A stretch of DNA of 64,000 nt, from positions 56,283 to 120,282 of the forward strand of contig JAFYXN010000025.1 in the NCBI GenBank assembly GCA_017546145.1, written 5' to 3'. Below, piece after piece: positions 1-10,668 of this stretch. Position numbers and translations under genes: made by a program. The notes under the pieces are model-generated. The model did no database searches and was not told the origin of the DNA. It saw only the letters and a list, made by a program, of their open reading frames with translations. Origin of the DNA: Clostridia bacterium. GTDB lineage: Bacteria; Bacillota; Clostridia; Monoglobales; Monoglobaceae. Each line of letters starts with the position of its first letter. The stretch's first letter is position 1.

Positions 1-82
1 GCTTTTGGCGAAGCTTCAAAACTTCGTCATCCGTTTGGTTAGCGCTATCTAACTTTTTAAGGTTTTCAGAATTATTCAGCAT
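1..82 (-). CDS. 5' end of an unidentified gene, truncated by window edge
   Basis: An ATG at 82..80 lies two bases beyond the stop codon of the upstream ABC ATPase gene and is preceded by GAGG inside that gene's last codons, so the two are probably translationally coupled. The frame is open to the window edge and begins MLNNSENLKKLDSANQTDDE. Only 27 codons are visible and I do not recognise the family. By analogy with Wzt-type loci it could be a glycosyltransferase or methyltransferase of a surface polysaccharide cluster, but that is inference from context only. Confidence 0.55.
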   Translation of the reverse strand, partial: MLNNSENLKKLDSANQTDDEVLKLRQK

Positions 83-83
83 A

Positions 84-1322
84 TTAATTTTCCTCTACTA
101 TTATTTCAGACGGAAGGCAAACAACTCCAAAGTATTCTCTGTCGCATACAACCTTTATGTAAGCCGAGCCTTCAATATAATCAAAATAACTTATAGGGTA
201 CGAATCCCTGTGTTCCAAGCCTGTGGTAAGAGTATATTCTCCGCAGTTAAGAAACATGTTGAACTTAAACGTTACATGGTTTATACCTGTATTTTTAAAG
301 CGCAGGTCATAGTCGTGCATTGCGGCAACCACAAGGTCAATGCCGCTTTTGTTTTTTATTGAAATTGCAAGTCCCGTGTTTTCAAGGTCTGCGCCTTCGG
401 GAATGTCAACCGTAACCTCAACTGTAATTTCTTCGCCCGAATTAAAGACCTCTGTTTCCTCGCCGCTTTTTAAAACGCGGACATTCTTGACTGTTCCTAT
501 GTCCGTTCCAAAGCGGTTAATCGCCTCAAACTCTTTTTCAACAACTGTTTCGCGTTCTTTTTTTTCTTTGTTTATAACCGCCATTGCGTCGGTTTCGTTG
601 CTGGTGATGAACTCCATATACTTTGATGAAACAGTATTAACGTCGCCGTCCATAACAATTCTTCCGGCGTCCAGCCATATACATCTTTCGCAAAATCTGC
701 GAACCGCATCAATATCATGACTTACAAACAGAATAGTTGTTCCCTTTTCTTTAAGCTCTTCAAATTTGTTGTAGCATTTTGCCTGAAACCGGTAGTCGCC
801 CACCGCAAGAGCCTCGTCAACAATAAGAATTTCAGGCTCGGTATTGATTGCAACCGCAAAGGCAAGTCTTACAAACATACCGCTGGAATAGTTTTTGACC
901 GGCTGATGGATAAAGTCACCGATTTCTGCAAAGTTGCAGATTTCCTCCACCTTTTCTTTCATTTGCTCTTTTGTAAAGCCCATGATTGTGCCGTTTAGGT
1001 ATATATTTTCTATACCGGTATACTCTGGGTTAAAACCTGTTCCAAGCTCTAAAAGTGCCGAGATTGTTCCGTTTATTTCCTTTTTTCCTTGGCTTGGGTT
1101 TATTACACCTGTCAAAATTTTAAGAAGGGTGGATTTGCCCGAGCCGTTTTTGCCGATTATCCCCACTGTTTCGCCCTTTTTTATGTTGAAATTAACATCC
1201 TTCAGGGCATAAAACTCCCGAATTTTGCCGTCATAGCGTTTGGGGAAAAGAGCTTCCTTTACCCTTTCGCCGGGGCTGTTATACATTTTGTATACCTTGG
1301 ATAAATTCTCAATTTTTATCAT
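84..1322 (-). CDS. ABC transporter ATPase, Wzt/TagH-type polysaccharide export
   Basis: About 412 residues. The N-terminal nucleotide-binding domain has Walker A GKNGSGKST near residues 57-65, the signature NYSSGMFVRLAFA, and Walker B ILIVDEALAVGD. The long pre-Walker segment (KRYDGKIREFYALKDV) is typical of polysaccharide and teichoic acid exporters. From about residue 255 a C-terminal beta-rich domain follows, as in Wzt proteins, where it recognises the modified end of the glycan. It should energise export of an undecaprenyl-linked glycan or O-antigen-like polymer at the membrane; the permease is outside the window. The ATG at 1322 is chosen over an in-frame upstream TTG because GAGAGG sits just before it. 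The glycan cannot be predicted. Confidence 0.88.
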   Translation of the reverse strand: MIKIENLSKVYKMYNSPGERVKEALFPKRYDGKIREFYALKDVNFNIKKGETVGIIGKNGSGKSTLLKILTGVINPSQGKKEINGTISALLELGTGFNPEYTGIENIYLNGTIMGFTKEQMKEKVEEICNFAEIGDFIHQPVKNYSSGMFVRLAFAVAINTEPEILIVDEALAVGDYRFQAKCYNKFEELKEKGTTILFVSHDIDAVRRFCERCIWLDAGRIVMDGDVNTVSSKYMEFITSNETDAMAVINKEKKERETVVEKEFEAINRFGTDIGTVKNVRVLKSGEETEVFNSGEEITVEVTVDIPEGADLENTGLAISIKNKSGIDLVVAAMHDYDLRFKNTGINHVTFKFNMFLNCGEYTLTTGLEHRDSYPISYFDYIEGSAYIKVVCDREYFGVVCLPSEIIVEEN

Positions 1323-1367
1323 AAGACCTCTCAAATACCAATCTTTTGTTCTTTATGTATAGACGAA

Positions 1368-1402
1368 AAAGGGCTGTTTAACAAAATTAAACACCCTTTT
1401 TA
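1368..1402 (-). terminator. Terminator after folA
   Basis: On the minus strand an AAAAGGG-TGTTTAA arm pairs with TTAAACA-GCCCTTTT with one bulge, directly followed by a T run. It lies between the folA stop and the ABC ATPase gene, separating the two transcripts. Confidence 0.75.
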
Positions 1403-1404
1403 TA

Positions 1405-1899
1405 TTATAATTTCTTTTTGTATGTTACAAATGTGATATAAAGACCATTTTCACATTTAATCATTTCTTCACACTTAACCGTCCATTCGGGCAGTTTGTC
1501 AAGGTTAACTAAAAATCTGTCTGCCTCATATTCGTTGTCGATTTTGGTTATATACGCAGTGTCACAAATTGCCGCAGCCTCACGGTAAACCGTCTCTCCG
1601 CCAATAAAGAAAATGTCCTCGCCGGCATACTCTTTTTTTGCAAGGCTCACTGCTTCTTCAATGGATTTGCACACAAAAATGCCCTCTGTACAAAAAGCTT
1701 CGTCATGTGTTAAAACAATATTCATTCTGTTTGGAAGAGGCTTTTGGTTTGGAAATGACAAAAAGGTGTTTTTTCCCATTATCACAGCCTTGCCTGATGT
1801 TGTTGTTCTGAAGAATTTCATATCCTCGGGGATGTGGTCAAGAAGCTGATTGTCCTTGCCTATTCCCCAGTTTCTATCTGCTGCAGCTATAATGTTCAT
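1405..1899 (-). CDS. folA: Dihydrofolate reductase
   Basis: 164 residues, the usual length. It reduces dihydrofolate to tetrahydrofolate with NADPH in the cytoplasm, regenerating the cofactor oxidised by thymidylate synthase. Visible family marks are the N-terminal MNIIAAADRNWGIGKDNQLLDHIPEDMKFF (split motif: WGIG loop, then the folate-site D-x-x-x-F), the NADPH-binding GKAVIMGKNTF segment, and IFFIGGETVYREA. It lies downstream of thyA in the same orientation with a weak hairpin between, the common thyA-folA pairing. Confidence 0.95.
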   Translation of the reverse strand: MNIIAAADRNWGIGKDNQLLDHIPEDMKFFRTTTSGKAVIMGKNTFLSFPNQKPLPNRMNIVLTHDEAFCTEGIFVCKSIEEAVSLAKKEYAGEDIFFIGGETVYREAAAICDTAYITKIDNEYEADRFLVNLDKLPEWTVKCEEMIKCENGLYITFVTYKKKL

Positions 1900-1959
1900 A
1901 ATTACTGTTCCTTTTAAATTTTTTTATTAATCTCAACCTAAATCTTTTGAAATTCTCAA

Positions 1960-1982
1960 GGAGAGGCTCTTAAAACCTCTCC
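1960..1982 (-). terminator. Weak hairpin after thyA
   Basis: A GGAGAGG / CCTCTCC stem with a 9-base loop lies immediately after the thyA stop. On the minus strand the tail is only moderately T-rich, so termination may be partial and allow read-through into folA. Confidence 0.5.
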
Positions 1983-1986
1983 AAAA

Positions 1987-2817
1987 CTAAATTGCAATAG
2001 GGATATTCTTTATCTGCTCGTTCTTCTGATAGTTTTCCAAAACAAAATCATCAACCGTAAAATCATAAAAATTCTTGATTTCCTTGTTGAGTATAAGCTT
2101 TGGCGCATCAAACTGCGGACGTGAAATCATTTCTTCAATCACAGGGATATGTCTGTCATAGATATGTGCATCCGCAATAACGTGAACAAATTCACCCACC
2201 TCAAGACCGCTGACCTGAGCAAATATATGGCAAAGCACCGCGTATTGAACTACATTCCAGTTGTTTGCCGCCAAAACATCCTGAGACCTTTGGTTAAGCA
2301 CCGCATTGAGCTTGTTGCCTGTGACATTAAAGGTCATACTGTATGCGCAAGGGTAGAGATTCATTTCGGACAAATCACTGTGAACATAGATATTTGTCAT
2401 TATTCGTCTACTGTACGGATTGTTTTTCAAATCAAACAGAACTCTGTCGACCTGGTCAAATTCGCCCTCGGGGTATTTGTGCTTTACCGACATCTGATAG
2501 CCGTAAGCCTTTCCGATTGAGCCGTTCTCATCTGCCCAGCTGTCCCATATATGGCTTTTTAAATCCTTGATATTGTTGGACTTTTTCTGCCATATCCACA
2601 ATAACTCGTCAATAGCACTTTTAAGATATGTCGGACGAAGTGTCAGAATGGGAAACTCCTCGTCTAAATTATATCTGTTTACCACACCAAATTTTTTTAT
2701 GGTATGAGCAGGTGTTCCGTCCTCCCACCTTGGCCGAACCTCACAATCCTTGTCAGACCAACCGTTGTCGATTATGTCCCGACACATATCCACAAATATT
2801 TTATCTGCTTTACTCAT
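1987..2817 (-). CDS. thyA: Thymidylate synthase (ThyA type)
   Basis: 276 residues. It methylates dUMP to dTMP using methylene-tetrahydrofolate. The catalytic cysteine lies in NLYPCAYSMTFNV, followed by LNQRSQDVLAANNWNV (dUMP phosphate-binding Arg and the N-V/N-W segment) and the late HVIADAHIYDRHI motif. The context around the cysteine differs from the E. coli LPPCH form, so this is a divergent ThyA branch. Its order with folA (thyA first) makes a small dTMP/folate unit beside the gyrB operon. Confidence 0.95.
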   Translation of the reverse strand: MSKADKIFVDMCRDIIDNGWSDKDCEVRPRWEDGTPAHTIKKFGVVNRYNLDEEFPILTLRPTYLKSAIDELLWIWQKKSNNIKDLKSHIWDSWADENGSIGKAYGYQMSVKHKYPEGEFDQVDRVLFDLKNNPYSRRIMTNIYVHSDLSEMNLYPCAYSMTFNVTGNKLNAVLNQRSQDVLAANNWNVVQYAVLCHIFAQVSGLEVGEFVHVIADAHIYDRHIPVIEEMISRPQFDAPKLILNKEIKNFYDFTVDDFVLENYQKNEQIKNIPIAI

Positions 2818-2841
2818 AACATTACCCTTAATCTTTAAAAT

Positions 2842-4785
<1,944 letters not shown>

Positions 4786-4812
4786 TTACCTTTCTGTAAT
4801 TAAATCTGATTA

Positions 4813-5073
4813 TTATACGTTTTCTCTCTTTTTTATTCGTCCGGCAAGTGCCTTGGTTGAAATATTGGTTATATAAACAACAGATTGACCTTTTTCTTCA
4901 CATATAACAATTGACTTTGGAATTTCTTCCGAAACATTTCTTACAAAGCCTTCTTCTTCAACAACCTTTAAAAATTCTCTTGAATACTTTGAAACAGATG
5001 TACTTTCAAGGTCAAGAACAGAAATTATGTTTTTTGTGTTTACAACGGTATCTTTTCCTAAATGGAGGTACAT
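4813..5073 (-). CDS. remB: RemB/YaaB family regulatory protein (DUF370-related)
   Basis: 86 residues beginning MYLHLGKDTVVNTKNIISVLD. In Bacillus subtilis the homologue lies between recF and gyrB, exactly as here, and is connected with control of extracellular matrix genes. Its start overlaps the last 16 bases of recF, indicating translational coupling. No enzyme motifs are visible. Identification rests on N-terminal similarity, length and conserved position. Confidence 0.85.
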   Translation of the reverse strand: MYLHLGKDTVVNTKNIISVLDLESTSVSKYSREFLKVVEEEGFVRNVSEEIPKSIVICEEKGQSVVYITNISTKALAGRIKKRENV

Positions 5074-6164
5074 TCTAAAAGCCTTCCTTTATCTATTTTT
5101 AAAAATTTTCCTGACTTTAAATTTTTAAATTTTTCGCTGTCTGTACAGGTAATAAAAATCTGCATATTATCAATTTTGTTAATAACATAATCCTGACGCA
5201 CGCTGTCAAGCTCGCTCATAATATCGTCAAGAAGCAAAACAGGATATTCGCCGATTTCATTTTTAAAAAGCTCGACTTCTGCAATTTTTTGAACCAAAAT
5301 CGCAGTTTTTTGCTGACCCTGTGAACCAAAAAGCTTTAAATCGTTGCCGTTTATATAAAATTCTATATCGTCACGATGCGGTCCGAATATACACTCACGG
5401 TATTTTAATTCCCTACTTCTTAATTCTATCATTTTTTTTCGGACAATGTGGACAAGATTTTTTATTTCTTCTTCACCAATTCTTATTCCGCATGAAATAT
5501 AATTCATACTAAGAACTTCTTTGCCGCCGGATATATCAAGCTGAATATTTTTTGCTATTTTTTCAATCTTTTTTATATATTCATAGCGCATTTTTATTAT
5601 ATATTCAGAAAGCTGAAGCATTTTATCGTCTATTACCGAAAGCAAAAGTTCATCAATTTTTTCACATTTTAAAATACTGCTTTTCTGGTCATTCAATTTT
5701 TTGTAATCCGAAACCGCCGACAAATAATGCGGCCGCAGCTGACTTATGGTAATATCAATATTCTTTCTTCTTTTTTTAGGCCCTTCTCTTATCAGACTTA
5801 AATATTCAGGTCCAAAAAAAACAACATTTAAATTTCCTAACAATTCAGAATTTTTTCGTACAGGAATTTCATTTATAAAAATTCTTTTTCTCTTTTTTAA
5901 ATCCAACTGAATATTTCCCGAAATTTCACGATTTTTTGATATAAAAGCAATATCAAGCTGCGCCTCATTTTGACCAAACTTAATCACATCGGTATCATGT
6001 GCGGCTCTGTTGGACTTTCCAAGCGAAAACAAATACAAAGCTTCAAGAATATTTGTTTTGCCCTGAGCGTTGTTTCCGTAGATTATATTTAATTTTTCGT
6101 CAAACTCAAATTTTTGGTCTTCATAATTTCTGAAATTACAAAGCTTTAAATTTTTTACTATCAT
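5058..6164 (-). CDS. recF: DNA repair and gap-binding ATPase RecF
   Basis: 368 residues. RecF is an SMC-like ATPase that loads RecA at ssDNA gaps with RecO and RecR. Walker A is IYGNNAQGKTN near residues 29-39; the signature is KLFGSQGQQKTAIL and Walker B is VLLLDDIMSELDS. The ATG overlaps the dnaN stop (TAATG), the standard coupled arrangement. Confidence 0.97.
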   Translation of the reverse strand: MIVKNLKLCNFRNYEDQKFEFDEKLNIIYGNNAQGKTNILEALYLFSLGKSNRAAHDTDVIKFGQNEAQLDIAFISKNREISGNIQLDLKKRKRIFINEIPVRKNSELLGNLNVVFFGPEYLSLIREGPKKRRKNIDITISQLRPHYLSAVSDYKKLNDQKSSILKCEKIDELLLSVIDDKMLQLSEYIIKMRYEYIKKIEKIAKNIQLDISGGKEVLSMNYISCGIRIGEEEIKNLVHIVRKKMIELRSRELKYRECIFGPHRDDIEFYINGNDLKLFGSQGQQKTAILVQKIAEVELFKNEIGEYPVLLLDDIMSELDSVRQDYVINKIDNMQIFITCTDSEKFKNLKSGKFLKIDKGRLLECTSI

Positions 6165-7270
6165 TATTTAAGTCTTCTCGGCAAAAGAAGGTAAACATAC
6201 TCGTCACCCTCAATTGGTGTTATAATCATCGGATTTATATTTTTTCTGAATTTTATTTTTACATTTTCATCGTCGCAGGCTCTTAAAACGCCAAGCAGAA
6301 ATTCATTAAAAAATCCAATTTCAAGCTGTGCGCCACCGGTTGAAACACTAATATTATCGTCAACCTTACCTACGATAGTTTCGCATGAAACATTGATATT
6401 GTCTTCTTCAATTAAAAATTTAACAGGCGCATCATTTGCATTTTCTGTTATAATAAGAGATGCACGGTAAACCGAATCAAAAAGCTCGTACAAAGGACAT
6501 TCTATTTCAAATTCGCCTTCGTCATAAATTGCACTTTTGTAATTTATGTAGTCACCTTCTATAAGACGGGTAACTATCTTATAATTCTCAAATATAAAAA
6601 CAGCATTTTTAGAGGTACAGTTAACTTCAACTAACTCATCATCATCTTTTAAAATTTTGTTTATCTCGCCAAGAGCCTTTGCAGGAACAACAAACTTTCT
6701 CTCGCCGTTATTTTCGTCAAGATGATAGCATCTTACAGCAAGTCTGAAGCCGTCGGTAGAAACCATTCTGACGGTATCTCCTTCAATATCAAAAAGACAA
6801 CCCTTAAGAATTGGTCTGTTATCACTTACCGATGCACAGAAAATTGTTTTTGAAATCATTTCTTTAAGAGTCTTTTTTCCAATTTTAATTGAATAATCAG
6901 GATTTACAATCGGAAGCTCAGGAAAATCAAGAGAACTCATTCCTGAAATTTCAAATTTTGAATTTCCTGACCTGATTGTGCATATATTTTTATCGTTTAA
7001 TTCTATATGAACTTCTTCAAGAGGAAGATTTTTTACTATACTTCCTAAAATTTTAGCATTTAAAACGGTTGAACCGGCAGCTTCAACCTCTGCACTTATT
7101 TTTGCTTCTATTCCCATTTCCATATCATTTGAAACAAGAGTAACACAACCGTCAGAGGATGCGTTTATATAAATACCTTCAAGAATAGGTAAATTTGAAT
7201 GAGATGAAACAGCTTTTGAAACCGAAATTACAGCTTCGTTAAGAGTTGTTTTGTTACAAATTATTTTCAT
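6164..7270 (-). CDS. dnaN: DNA polymerase III sliding clamp (beta subunit)
   Basis: 368 residues from the ATG at 7270. This start is preferred over an in-frame ATG six codons upstream because AAAGGGA precedes it at good spacing and the protein then begins MKIICNKTTLNEAV, the normal clamp N-terminus. Three clamp domains are recognisable, ending in EYVYLLLPRRL. The ring tethers PolC to DNA. First gene of its operon; its promoter is at 7386-7414. dnaA, usually immediately upstream, is absent. Confidence 0.97.
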   Translation of the reverse strand: MKIICNKTTLNEAVISVSKAVSSHSNLPILEGIYINASSDGCVTLVSNDMEMGIEAKISAEVEAAGSTVLNAKILGSIVKNLPLEEVHIELNDKNICTIRSGNSKFEISGMSSLDFPELPIVNPDYSIKIGKKTLKEMISKTIFCASVSDNRPILKGCLFDIEGDTVRMVSTDGFRLAVRCYHLDENNGERKFVVPAKALGEINKILKDDDELVEVNCTSKNAVFIFENYKIVTRLIEGDYINYKSAIYDEGEFEIECPLYELFDSVYRASLIITENANDAPVKFLIEEDNINVSCETIVGKVDDNISVSTGGAQLEIGFFNEFLLGVLRACDDENVKIKFRKNINPMIITPIEGDEYVYLLLPRRLK

Positions 7271-7385
7271 TCGTAAAATCCCTTTCATTTATAAAGTTTT
7301 TAGTATAAAAAAATCGTATTTTTATGATTTAGCTAAAAAATTGTTAATTTTAGACGTTTTAAAAAAGTTTATATATACCCTTACT

Positions 7386-7414
7386 ATTATAACATAAGAT
7401 AAAATAAACTGCAA
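7386..7414 (-). promoter_or_regulatory. Promoter of dnaN-recF-remB-gyrB
   Basis: Minus-strand TTGCAG, 17-base spacer, TATAAT with an extended TG at -15. The start would lie about 110 bases before dnaN. Confidence 0.7.
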
Positions 7415-7734
7415 GGATTTTTTTCAAATATAATAATTTATTAAATTAAAATATAAAAGTCAAATTTTTTTAGTGATTTATTTTTAAGAATTTTATATAT
7501 ATATATATTATTTTTTTTAGTTGTTGTTGTTGTAGGGGGTGTTGATAATGTTTAAAAGTTATATTTTGACAGCTATAAAAAGGGTTTGAGCTTGTTTATA
7601 AAATGTTGAAAATTTAAAAAAGTTATTAACACTATTCAAATTAAAAATTTTTATTAAAATTATCAACAAGGACAAAACGGACTGTTCTATCTTAATTGTG
7701 TGAATTGTGTGGATTATTTTGATTTAATTAAATG

Positions 7735-7763
7735 TTGACAAAATAAAAAAAATAGTCTATTAT
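7735..7763 (+). promoter_or_regulatory. Promoter of the ferredoxin gene
   Basis: TTGACA at 7735-7740, 17-base spacer, TATTAT at 7758-7763. The leader to the ATG is about 55 bases and very AT-rich. Confidence 0.8.
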
Positions 7764-7825
7764 ATATTTAAAATATTTATAATATTTTAAATTATTTTAT
7801 TCTTTTTAAATAAGAGGTGAAAAAA

Positions 7826-7993
7826 ATGGCTTATAAAATTAATGATGAGTGCATCATGTGCGGTGCTTGCGCAAGTGAATGCCCTGTTTCATGCATTACA
7901 GAAGGTGATGCAAAGTACATCATCGATGAGAACGAGTGCATCGATTGCGGTAACTGCGCAAACGTATGTCCTGTAGATGCTCCTCAGGCATAA
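7826..7993 (+). CDS. 2[4Fe-4S] ferredoxin, 55 residues
   Basis: A short gene of the clostridial bacterial-type ferredoxin family. Two cluster motifs are visible: CIMCGACASECP and CIDCGNCANVCP, each C-x2-C-x2-C-x3-C-P, eight cysteines in total plus one extra before the first hinge. It would carry low-potential electrons in the cytoplasm, for example for hydrogenase or radical-SAM activation. AGGTGA precedes the ATG and a full promoter lies upstream. Codon use is biased (TGC, GCA, ATC), consistent with high expression. It is monocistronic, with a terminator at 8018-8046. Confidence 0.95.
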   Translation: MAYKINDECIMCGACASECPVSCITEGDAKYIIDENECIDCGNCANVCPVDAPQA

Positions 7994-8017
7994 GTTTAAA
8001 AAGTTTTTAAATTTTGC

Positions 8018-8046
8018 AAAAGAGAGTGCATTTTGTACTCTCTTTT
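8018..8046 (+). terminator. Terminator between ferredoxin and rsmG
   Basis: AAAAGAGAGTGCA pairs with TGTACTCTCTTTT around a 3-base loop (one G-T pair). It ends only 20 bases before the rsmG ATG, so any transcript into rsmG from the ferredoxin promoter must read through it. Confidence 0.8.
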
Positions 8047-8065
8047 GAATTTATACGGAGTTTTT

Positions 8066-8776
8066 ATGGATAAGGAAATTTTAAAAAACGGATTAATTGA
8101 ATATGGATATAAGCTGCAGCCTGATGAGGAAGAAAAGCTTAATAAATTCTCTGAGCTTTTGGTTGAGTGGAATGAAAAAATGAATTTAACCGCTGTTACA
8201 CAGCCGGCGGATATTTCGGTTAAGCATTTTTTAGACAGTATTGTTCCCATATTTGGTATTGATATAAAAGAAAATTCAAAAATAGTAGATGTAGGTACGG
8301 GAGCAGGATTTCCGGGAATGCCTATAAAAATAATCAGAGATGATTTGGATTTTACATTTTTGGATTCTCTTAACAAAAGAATTACATTTTTAAAGGAAGT
8401 TTCAAATCAGCTTCAGCTTCAAAAAGCAGAGTTTGTTCATATAAGAGCAGAGGATGCCGGAAGAGACAAAAATTTCAGAGCAAAATATGATTATGCGGTG
8501 TCGCGTGCTGTTGCGCCTCTTAAAATTTTGAGTGAGTATTGTATACCTCTTTTAAAGATTGGAGGAATTTTTGCATCCTTTAAAGCATTTGAAATTGATG
8601 AAGAAATAAACGAAGCAAAAAGTATGATAGGAAGCTTGGGAGCAAAAATTAAAGAAGTTCAGGAAGTAAAAATCCCATATTCTGATATTACAAGAAAGAT
8701 TGTTATAATAGAAAAAATAAAGGATACTCCAAAGGAATTTCCGCGAAAGGCAAATAAGATAAAAGGGAAGGTTTAA
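8066..8776 (+). CDS. rsmG: 16S rRNA m7G527 methyltransferase RsmG (GidB)
   Basis: 236 residues from the ATG at 8066, preferred because CGGAG precedes it at correct spacing; an upstream in-frame ATG lies inside the terminator. The SAM-binding loop VDVGTGAGFPGMPIKI and YDYAVSRAVAPLKILSEY are characteristic. It methylates G527 of 16S rRNA near the streptomycin site. In many Firmicutes rsmG is near the origin and parAB, which fits the position, although mnmE and mnmG do not accompany it here. Confidence 0.96.
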   Translation: MDKEILKNGLIEYGYKLQPDEEEKLNKFSELLVEWNEKMNLTAVTQPADISVKHFLDSIVPIFGIDIKENSKIVDVGTGAGFPGMPIKIIRDDLDFTFLDSLNKRITFLKEVSNQLQLQKAEFVHIRAEDAGRDKNFRAKYDYAVSRAVAPLKILSEYCIPLLKIGGIFASFKAFEIDEEINEAKSMIGSLGAKIKEVQEVKIPYSDITRKIVIIEKIKDTPKEFPRKANKIKGKV

Positions 8777-8787
8777 CCTTCCCTTTT
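8761..8787. terminator. Bidirectional terminator, rsmG / pgcA
   Basis: AAAAGGGAAGG and CCTTCCCTTTT form an 11-bp stem around TTTAA. A/T tails on both sides serve both convergent genes; the stem begins inside the last rsmG codons. Confidence 0.85.
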
Positions 8788-8788
8788 A

Positions 8789-10510
8789 TTATTTTATAAT
8801 TTCGTCAATGTCTTTTTTAAAGTCTTTTTCAATATTTTTAGCATCCTCTTGGGTTTTTCCGCAAAGCAGGCAATAGAGCTTGATTTTTGGTTCTGTTCCA
8901 GATGGACGTACAACAAAATTGTTGTTGTCTTCAAGCTCAAGATAGATTACATCTGATTTTGGAAGAAGAATTTCTTCTGTTTTATCTGAAATCAAATCTT
9001 TTCTTAAAGATGTTTTATAGTCGCGGATTGCAAGAACTTTTTTGCCTCCAAACACCTTAGGAGGATTGTTTCTTATATTTTGCATAATTGATTTGATTTT
9101 TTCTGTACCTTGAATACCTTCAAAGGTGGCAGAAACTACAAATTCATTATAAAATCCGTATTTTTTGTATATATTCTGAAGCTGTTCATAAAGACTTAAA
9201 CCCTTCTCGCGGTAGTAAACAGCCATTTCGGCAATCAGCATACTTGCTACAACTGCGTCCTTGTCACGGGCATAGGTTCCTGCCAGGTATCCGTAGCTTT
9301 CTTCAAAGCCAAAAAGATATGTTCCAACGCCTGTTTTTTCAGCTTCTTTTATTTTTTCGCCGATAAATTTAAAGCCTGTCAGAACTTCCTTCATTTCAAT
9401 ATTATAGAATTCTGCAATTTTTTGAATTATATTTGTTGTAACAATTGTTTTTACAACAAAACCGTCAGAGGGAAGGTTATTCATTTCCTTTCTCATGCTA
9501 AGTATATATTCGGTGAGAAGAAGACCTGTCTGGTTTCCTGTAAGATTTATATATTCTCCCTCGTTATCACGGATAAGAATACCGCAGCGGTCAGCATCGG
9601 GATCTGTTCCTATTATAAGGTCGGCGCCGTTCTCCTTTGCAAGCTTGATTGCAAGGGTAAAGCCTTCTTTATATTCAGGGTTGGGTGCTTCAACTGTGGG
9701 GAAGTTGCCGTCGGGCAGCTCCTGTTCCTTTACAACAAGAACATTTTCAAAGCCAAGTCTTTTTAATATTTTGCGTACCGGCTTATTGCCTGAGCCATGG
9801 AATGGGGTATAGACAAACTTCATATCCTTTCCCTTTTCACGCACTAAATCGGGATTGATGGATTGCTTCTGAACCTCGTCAAGATAGATTTCTTCAACGT
9901 CTTCACCCATGATTTCAATAAGTCCGGATTTTACACCTTCTTCAAAGTCAATCATTTTTGCGCCGCCGAACATATCAGTTTTTTCGATTTCTTCAAAAAC
10001 AATAGATGCAATCTCGGGACCAAGCTGTGCACCGTCGCTGCCATAAACCTTGTAGCCGTTGTATTTTGCAGGGTTGTGACTTGCGGTTACTGCAATACCG
10101 GCATCTGCATTTTTGTATCTTACCGAAAAGGAAAGCTCGGGAACGGGCTTTAATTCTTCAAAGATAAATGCCTTTATTCCGTTTGCCGCCAGAACGCAAG
10201 CTGCGGTTTTTGCAAATTCGTCTGACTTGATTCGGCTGTCATAAGCAATTGTAACCTTTAAATCATTTCTATCAGGGTTAGTTTTGATTAACTGATTTGC
10301 CAGACCTTGTGTTGCGCGGGCAACCACATAAGTATTCATACGGTTAAGACCAATGCCGATTATTCCGCGAAGACCTGCTGTTCCAAATTCAAGGGATTTA
10401 TAAAAACGTTCTTTGATTTCATTATCGTCGTTTTTAATTGATTCAAGCTCTGCTTTGTCGGATTCAGAAACGTTTTCAAGCCAGAATTTATATTCTTCCA
10501 TATATGACAT
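8789..10510 (-). CDS. pgcA: Alpha-phosphoglucomutase / phosphomannomutase
   Basis: About 573 residues, normal for PgcA. It interconverts glucose-1-phosphate and glucose-6-phosphate, feeding UDP-glucose synthesis and hence galE and cell-envelope glycans. The catalytic phosphoserine loop is AVTASHNPAKYNGYKVY, the Mg2+ loop GTDPDADRCGI, the sugar-binding loop GFEESYGYL and the phosphate-binding loop VRPSGTEPKIKLY. Start: ATG at 10510 (MSYMEEYKFWL), 11 bases after AAAGG; a GTG three codons upstream is too close to that site. It runs against the direction of its neighbours. Confidence 0.95.
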   Translation of the reverse strand: MSYMEEYKFWLENVSESDKAELESIKNDDNEIKERFYKSLEFGTAGLRGIIGIGLNRMNTYVVARATQGLANQLIKTNPDRNDLKVTIAYDSRIKSDEFAKTAACVLAANGIKAFIFEELKPVPELSFSVRYKNADAGIAVTASHNPAKYNGYKVYGSDGAQLGPEIASIVFEEIEKTDMFGGAKMIDFEEGVKSGLIEIMGEDVEEIYLDEVQKQSINPDLVREKGKDMKFVYTPFHGSGNKPVRKILKRLGFENVLVVKEQELPDGNFPTVEAPNPEYKEGFTLAIKLAKENGADLIIGTDPDADRCGILIRDNEGEYINLTGNQTGLLLTEYILSMRKEMNNLPSDGFVVKTIVTTNIIQKIAEFYNIEMKEVLTGFKFIGEKIKEAEKTGVGTYLFGFEESYGYLAGTYARDKDAVVASMLIAEMAVYYREKGLSLYEQLQNIYKKYGFYNEFVVSATFEGIQGTEKIKSIMQNIRNNPPKVFGGKKVLAIRDYKTSLRKDLISDKTEEILLPKSDVIYLELEDNNNFVVRPSGTEPKIKLYCLLCGKTQEDAKNIEKDFKKDIDEIIK

Positions 10511-10599
10511 AATTTTCACTGCCTTTCGTTAAAAGTTATTTTTTGTAAATATATTATATAATAAATTTTTTATTATTTCAATATTTTTATTTAAAGTCA

Positions 10600-10628
10600 T
10601 TGATATTTTGTTTTGAATTTGATATTAT
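10600..10628 (+). promoter_or_regulatory. Promoter of rpiB-ispG-polC
   Basis: TTGATA, 17-base spacer, TATTAT. About 40 bases before the rpiB ATG, with AAAGGGG as ribosome site. Confidence 0.65.
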
Positions 10629-10668
10629 ATAAGATAGAAAAAAACTGAAAAAAGGGGTAATTGATATT

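Larger units (their letters stand above)
7289..7825. other. Candidate replication origin (oriC), intergenic
   Basis: A 537-base gap without genes, extremely AT-rich, between the divergent dnaN operon and the rightward gene block. It holds 9-mers close to the DnaA box TTATCCACA: TGTTGATAA at 7540-7548 (one mismatch), TTATCAACA at 7660-7668 (one), TGTGGATTA at 7708-7716 (one) and TTATTAACA at 7623-7631 (two). The 7420-7530 stretch is almost pure A/T and could be the unwinding element. Gene polarity changes here and parS sites lie 12.6 kb away. No perfect box is present, and the assignment is inference. Confidence 0.6.
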
